Origin: Phellopilus nigrolimitatus
Lineage: Eukaryota; Basidiomycota; Agaricomycetes; Hymenochaetales; Hymenochaetaceae
Direction of reading: 5' to 3'
Assembly (NCBI GenBank): GCA_021029095.1
Contig: JAJOHG010000331.1
Location: 1 to 28,436 of the forward strand
DNA: 28,436 nt
Under the pieces are notes generated by a model. That model saw nothing but the letters and a program-made list of their open reading frames with translations, did not search any database and was not told the origin of the DNA. Made by a program: the position numbers and the translations under genes. Shown piece by piece: positions 22,132 through 28,436 of the stretch (positions are counted from its first letter, which is position 1; every line of letters begins with the position of its first letter).

Positions 22132-23095
22132 TCGCCGCCATTTCAAAAGTGCTTAGGACCGCGGTCGCGCTCAATTTGCGCAGAATCTCAGCTCCACTTG
22201 TCGCAGCGAAGTTTCGGCTGGATTTCATCTTGAAGATATTGGCGAACCGTTATGCGCAGCGGTGATTGCTGCATATTCACAGGTATCCACCAAGGCCGTC
22301 TAGAAACGAGTTGCAGTAATGATCAAAAATAAACTTGTATATTCATACAAGCAACCCTATAACAAGTTCCAAGCAAAGCTAGTCTGTGCTGGTAGCAGGA
22401 AAATCCGAAAGAGCCACGCACGATGTGTAAGCAACTTATAGTGCATCCAGGAGCTTAATTGGTCGACTTTCTCCATCAATTTAATCAGGCGCCTTCGGTA
22501 CATATCAGAGCACGCTTCATGAAAAGGCAATGGTCCTCGGGGTGCCAGTGTAAGACTCTTGAGCCTTGTGCGTTCTGACAGGAGACGATTGCATCACGAG
22601 ACGTTCGAAAACATGCCGCGTGTCGGAGCTCGAAAATAATGATCGGCTAGTCCGCATGCTTGGAGAATTTTGTTTTAGAAAAATAAATTAATAAAGTTCA
22701 CTACTGCATCCAAGCTGTATTTCCAGTTTCATCAGTTCAATAACAAACTGAATGCACACGTGAATATATAAATGGGAACGGTAGAATTAATGGCTCTTGG
22801 GCAGAATGTTTAGTGTAGAAGAGCAGTACGTAATCTATCTCATATCGTGTGGGTAGAAGCTACGATATTATCATAATATATACAAACATTCAATATAATC
22901 CAAGTCCTAAATTGCTGGGTTGAGTTATGAGTACGATGATGACATTATGAGCGTTAGGCGACAGGCGAGAGTACACGGGAGCCCAGAAGTGTGAAAAAGA
23001 ATGGATAAATAATGCGTGAGTCTTTAAAAAGAAAGGTCAGAAGAGAAACGAAATCGAGACGGTAACGAGGACGTGACGCATACATATCTTCATCA
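22132..23095. other. Intergenic between CaaX proteins 2 and 3
   Basis: AT-rich, about 0.96 kb: the upstream region of CaaX protein 2 and the 3' region of CaaX protein 3. No coding exon, transposon end or tandem repeat seen. Confidence 0.45.
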
Positions 23096-24373
23096 TCACA
23101 TGATAACGCACGCCCGGGATTTCTCATGGCTCAGCTTCTTCACCTTCCCGTTCTTCCCTATACCGTGGCTCTGAAATCCCATGTCTGCGAATGTCGCATA
23201 CCGAGGCACGCCCTGCCGCGGCCATGCGCTAGATTCCGCTTGAGTGTTCCAGCCTGGTCGTTCACGCGATCCCCTCCTCGTCGACGGAAGGGACGACGGC
23301 CTCGCTCTCGGATAGCGACGTAATGGCGGAGTCAGGTTCCCCGCTCGCGGGACGTCGGAGACTGGCCGCCTCCTTACGAAAGGGGCATTCTCGACAGGGC
23401 CCGTGTCTATGAGAGAGTAGCGCTTTCGTTCAGGTAACCAGGGGTGAGCGGGTGCTGCTTCATTTGCGGAGTGCGTGCGTAAAGGGTTCCTCCGGTTGAG
23501 GATATCGACAGGCGCATAACCATCGGCACTTCCTCTTGGGTCGCTAGAGGCGGAACTTGTGGCCAGAGGGAGAGAATGAGACGAAGGGAGTAATGACGAC
23601 GGAAAAGATGGAGATTGGGAAGGAGAAGAAACGTGTAGTTGAGATGAGGATGGCGTCATACGAGGGCTGCTCATCAATGTTGGCGTCGGTGATTGCTCGT
23701 CGGAATCATACTGTAAACGTTCTCGTTCAGCCTCGTGATAGTGTTCGCGTCGCTGTTCGTCATAAAGTAGATAAGCGCTTGAAGACGATATACAAGTCCA
23801 AACCGTGTGCGTTTGAGGCTGAAACGGTGGTAGCTGCATTTGAGAGAGCACATCGCCATTACAGTGTATAAAGCGCGTCGATGGCAGAGTTGGGAATCCC
23901 AAAACCGAGAAGAGAGATACGCGCATAAGAGAGATGCCGAGATAAGTTTGTTCATAAAACACAGAAGTACAGCTGTGAGTCAGCTGTCGAGCTAGTCGGA
24001 GGGAATATGTAATAGAATAGTATATTCTACTCACCTTTTCGTGGCCATCCGTCTCGCGCAGCCCTTCTGTTTGTCCCGAGGTAGCCTCGTCGTCAAGACT
24101 TGTGGAATCTATTTTCGAATTCACTCTTGGGACGAGCCGAATACTCGAGGATGCCAGATTGTGTTCTATTCCAGCGTCCAGACCAAGAGAGGTCTCCCGG
24201 CAGAAGTGTGCCGTGCAATTATTCGGCATGTTGTGACTGTTTTCGCAAGGCCGACCCCCACCTCCGCCGTGCGTCGACGAAGAGCCCGAGGAAGATTCCT
24301 GGGAAATGGCCTCTACCATGCCCAAGCTTTCTGTCGAACTTGTGCGCTTCTCCGAATCTGTGGCGTATTCCAT
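23096..24373 (-). CDS. CaaX protein 3: disordered, predicted farnesylated, 358 aa
   Basis: Exons 24035-24373 and 23096-23833. The 201-bp intron (GTGAGT...GCAG, phase 0) is open in frame, but its translation is hydrophobic and Ser-poor, unlike both exons, which supports splicing. The start MEYATDSEK is the first in-frame ATG after upstream TATA-like sequences; earlier frame positions lack an ATG. The protein is Ser/Pro/Arg-rich and disordered. Shared boxes: LPERKRYSLIDTGP (246-259), TPPLRR (281-286), YATFADMGFQS (325-335), GKNGKVKKL, and terminal SRACVIM with CaaX Cys355. It has a His/Gly stretch (THGGGGG) near the N-terminus. Predicted farnesylated membrane protein of the same unrecognised family as the proteins at 16553 and 20925. 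It is downstream of SET protein 2 on the same strand. Confidence 0.75.
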   Translation of the reverse strand: MEYATDSEKRTSSTESLGMVEAISQESSSGSSSTHGGGGGRPCENSHNMPNNCTAHFCRETSLGLDAGIEHNLASSSIRLVPRVNSKIDSTSLDDEATSGQTEGLRETDGHEKVSRIYYSITYSLRLARQLTHSCTSVFYEQTYLGISLMRVSLFSVLGFPTLPSTRFIHCNGDVLSQMQLPPFQPQTHTVWTCISSSSAYLLYDEQRREHYHEAERERLQYDSDEQSPTPTLMSSPRMTPSSSQLHVSSPSQSPSFPSSLLPSSHSLPLATSSASSDPRGSADGYAPVDILNRRNPLRTHSANEAAPAHPWLPERKRYSLIDTGPVENAPFVRRRPVSDVPRAGNLTPPLRRYPRARPSSLPSTRRGSRERPGWNTQAESSAWPRQGVPRYATFADMGFQSHGIGKNGKVKKLSHEKSRACVIM

Positions 24374-24496
24374 CTGTCGTTCATGGATGACAAGGGCCAC
24401 AGTAAAGCTGCGTTGATCGCTGTCAGTACTGTCTGGTATGTAGGGAGAGGGGTCGGGATCTAGTACGCACCCTGCGTGAGCACTATAATATAAACG

Positions 24497-24518
24497 CGAG
24501 TCAACCCCATATGTATAC
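24497..24518 (-). promoter_or_regulatory. TATA-containing box shared with CaaX protein 2
   Basis: On the minus strand the box begins GTATACATATGGGG and ends ACTCG. It matches the box upstream of CaaX protein 2 at 18 of 22 positions. It is 124-145 nt upstream of the chosen ATG, and two further TATA-like stretches (about 24482-24493 and 24521-24536) flank it. Confidence 0.45.
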
Positions 24519-24754
24519 GTGGCGGTCTTTATAGTTGCTCCTCTCACACGCGGGTTGTCCGCAGTCCGAGCACCGCGTCTAATTCGCGCCACATATAGCT
24601 TTTAGGCTCCATGAAAGGTCACAGGTATGAGGTTCACACCTTCGTATTTTTAGAACCCTCACGAGTTGCAGTACTGCCGCGATGTTCCTTGCTGCGTCTC
24701 GATTCCAAACATGATTGTGTGTATATAATTACCTGCTTCTGAGCTAAATCAGTC

Positions 24755-24970
24755 ATGCCGTCGAGTACCAACAGTAGTTTAGAAGAGACCGACATTCTCG
24801 CACAGTATGTTTCAGTATTCTTGACTGAGCCAGATTCAATGCACTGCTCGGACACATTCCGTGCGCTACTGCATCACGCGACGACTTTAGCCCAGATCGA
24901 CAGTCCTGACAGCGTCGCGGAAAGACAGAGAAGATATCGAAAGCATGCACAGATTGAAATAAATGGTTGA
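24755..24970 (+). CDS. Small ORF candidate, 71 aa
   Basis: An ATG-initiated frame, MPSSTNSSLEETDILAQYV..., ends in a basic tail (RQRRYRKHAQ). A TATATAA-like stretch (about 24720-24728) precedes the ATG by roughly 30 nt, as in CaaX protein 1. No homology or domain recognised. It could be a genuine small protein, the first exon of something decayed, or chance. Confidence 0.25.
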   Translation: MPSSTNSSLEETDILAQYVSVFLTEPDSMHCSDTFRALLHHATTLAQIDSPDSVAERQRRYRKHAQIEING

Positions 24971-25385
24971 AACGCATAGATTGATTGGGTTACTCACTCG
25001 CTCGAGCCTAGGTATCAAGCTAAAGGGCACGGAAGCAAATTGTTTGAGTCGCTTGTTGGAAACGGCATGTCTTCGGCTCTTGGCGGAGTTTGAAAAAACT
25101 CGGCCCGAAGTCTGAATCAGGTTCCGCTCGTTTTTCTAGTCAACGCTTTCAACAGTCACTTGTAATTCTTTAGATTGTCTTCAAAGCGATATACAAAGTA
25201 GGCGAAAAAGATAGTTGTGAAATAGAAGAGAGCTAGGCGAACGACCAAAAAGTCTCAAGACATCGAAAAAGATACAGTCGAGATAAAAAACAACACTTGA
25301 CAAGAAATGCAGGAAAGAGGGCTCGGCAAGATAAGAGAGAGAAACAGAATATAAGAAGCATACCGGATCCACGCACTCCGGGAAT

Positions 25386-26757
25386 TCAAACACCAACACG
25401 CCTCTTTCCCCAAATCGACAGCGCGTGCGGGTTCTTCAACGCTTTTTGCCATTCCTCACCCGTCTGGTACCCGTAACCACCAACACCCTGCTCCATCACA
25501 CGCGCCAACTTCTCCGCCTCCTCCGCCCAGCGCCTAAAGTTCGCCTCATCTCCTAGCGCAGCGTACGCCAAGGCGATCCAGGCGACGTGCCACCCGCGCT
25601 CTCCCTCCAGACCTTCGATATCCAAAAGCGGGAGGACAGCCTCGTGCGGCGCGATCACAGAATCCGACCGTGCAGAGGCGGGAGCACGGAGCCACGCCGC
25701 CCACTTTTCTCTGGCGTCCCTGTCCGTCTCGTCGATTTGCTTCCGGCGCGCATTGCTCGCGGCGGCGGCGGCACGACCGGCGGTCGCAACACACTGCGTG
25801 CAATGGCAGGTGAAGCCATATTTTTTCTTGAGAGTTTGTTGACGCTCTGCACGGGTCTCCGTCGGCGTTACGTATGCGATCGTGATCTCTTCTCCAGTCG
25901 CGATCGGCCGCGTCGCGCGTATCTCTGCCCAAAGCGCACGGCTGTCGAATGACCATACTGCGTTCGGGCTGCAGCTAGTAGCAATGCGCACTTGCTTCAG
26001 TTTTGATTTTCTGCTCTGATATCAAGGATACGCACCTATGGTTGATTCGTGAGATGTCAGGGAAGACGCCCGCGTAATGAGGCAAGTAACGCGACTGCGG
26101 GAAATTGCACTTCAATCCGTTCGTCGTTATGATACCCCATAACTTGCTTCCATCCTTCGCAGTCTTGCAGTTCGACAAGATGTTCACCCGCGCGCGGCTC
26201 TTCTCGTCGAGTTGACTCAACATCACCTCCAACTGGTGTTCGAGCTCGGACTGTATTTTATTGGCAGCAACGGGGAGTAGGACAGCCCTAGGGATCATAA
26301 GCAGCGGCCTCTCGATGATTATAGTCTCGCCGAATGCGAGGTCTCGCGTTGCGATCACGCCGATCGCCGCGCCATGCAGCAGCGACGCACCGATGCGATA
26401 CGGACGCGGAAGGGGAGTCGGCGGCAAAAGTGGGCCCCAATTTAGGTTCGGCGGAGCGTATCCGGTAATATCTTCATAGCAGAGCCATGCGCAGAATATC
26501 TCGAGCTTCAGCGTCCTGCAAACGCGGATGAACGGCTTAGGCTTCCCCGCGCGGTTGTAACGCCCCATCAGGTCGGCGTCACCATCGGTCCTTCTGTCGA
26601 TGTCGAATATGAAATCCAGCACGTTTGCCGTTGACGTGTCTGGCTTGCTTTTCTGGTCCTTGGACTGGGAGAGCTTGGGTCCTGTAGCAACTATGCTAGA
26701 CTTTGGCGAAGAGGCGTCAGAAAGAGCACCGGGTCGGTTCAAGAATCCACGTTTCAT
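25386..26757 (-). CDS. SET-domain protein 2, 436 aa, altered SAM loop
   Basis: Exons 26036-26757 and 25386-25974. The 61-bp intron (GTGCGT...CTAG) splits the Ser codon of NHSC, exactly as in SET protein 1. The start MKRGFLNRPG is the first ATG of the frame. The protein contains INHSCSPN (around 241), GEEITIAY and post-SET CHCTQC, then a helical C-terminal part (LAYAALGDEANFRRW) that mirrors the paralogue. The SAM-binding segment reads HGAAIGVIA where SET protein 1 has SRGLGMFA, so the first Gly of the GxG loop is replaced by Ala. Methyltransferase activity may be weakened or retuned. No MYND finger. Known family role: lysine methylation of histone or other proteins; the target is unknown. It is followed on the same strand by CaaX proteins 3 and 2. 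Confidence 0.86.
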
Positions 26758-27480
26758 GACCGGAGAAAATAGTGTAATTCGATCTCGCTCTGTCGTGAGA
26801 CCAAGTTGAAAGGACTTTACAATAACTCAGTGTGCGATCACCATCACCATCGCATCTATAGTGGTGGTGGCTCGCCAAGGAAGGTGGGTCACAGCACGTG
26901 TTGGTTTTGGAACGAAACCAAAATGCAACTAAAGAAAGGTTCACCCGATACCATCTTCAACTAAATTCCAAACTCGTGGACAAAAGGTTATTCCTACATG
27001 GAGACAAGCCGGCGGTCTCGTACGCTCCTGAAGACAGGATGTACATACGAAAAGAGCAACGAGTCCGGGAAGTAACGCGTATCGCACACGGCGACGATAT
27101 TGCGTAGGTACCTTTTACTATTATCGACGATCTCATCGATTTGTCCTCCATGCTTGCCTTGCCTGGCCCCGTGCTCAGAGAATGCAACAGAAGAGGGGCT
27201 TGAATGCCAAAACTAGTCTATAACTTCCCATACGAGGGGTGAAAAAAAAAAACAAGAAAAGCTGCGACCAGATATGTAAACTCCGTCTCGTTGCGAAAAG
27301 GAACCGACGTGCAAAGCTCTCGGCATGACTTCCATTAATAGGTGACATACGGTGGCGTGTTGATGGCAGTTTTGCCGGAGTCGTAAATGGGATCTCGGCA
27401 TCGCGGCAATGAAAGTCTTGCAAGCACGGTAACGCCTACAAGCTACTCAATGAATGCTTGAACTTCTGCTTTATACAACA
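26758..27480. other. Intergenic upstream of SET protein 2
   Basis: Presumed promoter of SET protein 2. No TATA box stands out. A short A-run lies at about 27242-27252. No coding exon chain found. Confidence 0.45.
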
Positions 27481-27732
27481 TTAAAAGCAGCATAAGTTTT
27501 GTCGAAAATATATAGCTCCTTCATCTGGACAAATGTTGATGCTCAGAACAGGTATAACGGTCTCGTCGACATCGAGACACCCGTCCTGCTTGCAGGCCTT
27601 CGGACCCGCAGCCCCAACGAGGTCAGGATTGAGCATATAGAACTTCTCACCGGTCGGAAGTGTCTGAGAGATGGCCAGTGGTTGCAGCTGATTCATGAAA
27701 TCGTCGGGCTTGTTGAGAAAGCCCTACTTCAT
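27481..27732 (-). pseudogene. Possible relic of a SET-family gene start
   Basis: On the minus strand the ATG at 27732 is followed by AAG, TAG and then GGC TTT CTC AAC AAG CCC. This reads MK-stop-GFLNKP beside the MKRGFLNRP start of SET protein 2. After the stop the frame stays open for about 80 codons (ending RQNLCCF) with reasonable protein-like composition. The similarity is limited to about nine residues, so the relationship is tentative; beyond that I cannot align it with either SET protein. A short unrelated ORF is the alternative. Confidence 0.3.
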
Positions 27733-28019
27733 GTTGGGAGTTCGAGAGGCGGTCGTCCCGGTTGTGATTCTGGTAGACGCTATAGCGAGGAAGCCAAGCT
27801 GGTGACAAGAGGGCGAGTCGACATTGAAGAGTCCAGACCGGAGCATGTTCACGGCAAACGTCTCTAATGGGAAATACAATGTACTGAGTCAGAAGTTCAA
27901 ACGCAGGATGTCGTGAGAGCAGGAGAATTGCCCCAGGCCGTCAAGAATAAACCAGCTCCAATTCTCCGTTATATCATGCAGAACTACACTCTTCCCCCCA
28001 ATAGCACCCAGGTGAGTGA
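27733..28019. other. Intergenic, 3' of the methyltransferase
   Basis: Nothing recognisable on either strand. Confidence 0.4.
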
Positions 28020-28436
28020 TCATACTGCTGTACCAATGGGCTTTACGCCCCTAGCGATGAACACATTCAACTCCCTTTCAGGGGTGGCGACGTGCACACA
28101 AGGGTGGTAATAGAAGTCCTGGAGCCCCGCGGTGTCGAAGACCGCATGGATGGAAGGCTCAGCGATGCCGTTCTCGTGCGCAATGGCGTGCGCAAGCTCA
28201 GGCTTGCCCATAGAGGCATCTGGAGCGCCAGACTCAGTGAAATCGGCGACGAGGAGCGCACCGCAGGGCTTGAGGAAGGCCGCAATTGTACACGTCACGG
28301 CTTCGATGGACGAGAAGTGGTGGTAGGCCAACGTGCACTGCGGGATATCGGTCAGGGACGCAGAAAGAAAGGAAGAAGCATAACTTCATGAGCGGACGTA
28401 CCACGGCAACGTCGAACTTCTGTCCTCCCAGCTCGC
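28020..28436 (-). CDS. Class I SAM-dependent methyltransferase, C-terminal part
   Basis: The gene runs off the right edge. Visible exons are 28402-28436 (incomplete) and 28020-28337, with a 64-bp phase-0 intron (GTACGT...CGCAG). The joined sequence reads GGQKFDVAV-CTLAYHHFSS. This is the motif IV to post-IV region of class I methyltransferases, where a strand and a YHH(F/L) turn line the active site. Next come FLKPCGALLVADF (the motif VI strand) and a C-terminal strand NVFIARGVKP before the stop. The SAM-binding GxGxG motif must lie outside the window. The type resembles small-molecule C-, O- or N-methyltransferases; the substrate is unknown. It lies 12.5 kb from the hydrolase, with the CaaX/SET genes between, so membership of the biosynthetic cluster is uncertain. 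Confidence 0.8.

Larger units (their letters stand above)
24374..25385. other. Intergenic between SET protein 2 and CaaX protein 3
   Basis: Contains the CaaX protein 3 upstream region and the small ORF candidate at 24755. The part 25180-25380 is the SET protein 2 3' region. I see nothing else I can name. Confidence 0.45.

Noticed and set aside
16553..24373. CaaX proteins as mating pheromone precursors of a B mating-type locus
   Set aside because: Pheromone precursors in basidiomycetes are usually under about 100 residues and sit beside STE3-type receptor genes. These proteins are 358-409 aa, share an internal conserved module and have no receptor gene nearby.
27499..27867. 122-codon plus-strand open frame
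   Set aside because: No recognised motif; the opposite strand has the MK-stop-GFLN frame, and neither is strong enough to call a gene here.
1..28436. tRNA, rRNA, CRISPR or telomeric repeats
   Set aside because: No GGTTCRANNCC-type B box in a foldable context, no rRNA-like block, no spaced direct-repeat array and no telomere-type hexamer run was seen when reading through both strands.

Overview
The window is genomic DNA of a filamentous fungus, most likely a mushroom-forming basidiomycete (Agaricomycetes). Genes are dense and cut by many 45-80 bp GT-AG introns. The gene content is also typical: a stand-alone adenylation-carrier-reductase enzyme, divergent microsomal P450s and intron-split SET-domain proteins. 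I built exon models by hand. In each model the splice phases close without a frame break, which is the main support for the boundaries.

Left part (1-3.7 kb): a 306-bp non-autonomous hAT-type element with a perfect 8-bp target duplication, a three-exon orphan gene, and two neighbouring near-gapless perfect palindromes in the intergenic space behind it.

Middle part (3.7-15.5 kb): a compact candidate biosynthetic cluster. It holds a 559-aa P450 (minus), a 1091-aa adenylate-forming reductase (minus, 18 exons), a 581-aa P450 (plus, 10 exons, divergent from the reductase) and an alpha/beta hydrolase (minus, convergent with the second P450). A plausible logic is that the reductase activates a carboxylic acid and releases it as an aldehyde, the P450s oxidise the scaffold and the hydrolase tailors it. 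A class I methyltransferase enters at the right edge and may or may not belong.

Right part (16.5-26.8 kb): the most unusual region. Three paralogous proteins of 358-409 aa look intrinsically disordered except for a shared C-terminal module. The module has a basic RYSLVD box, a PPLRR box, a YxxFAxM box, a lysine-rich stretch and a terminal CaaX motif (CIIM, CVIM, CVIM) that predicts farnesylation. They are interleaved with two paralogous SET-domain proteins. I do not recognise the CaaX family; it is the best candidate here for an undescribed membrane-tethered system. A short ORF remnant that starts like the second SET gene but carries an in-frame stop lies further right (27.5-27.7 kb).
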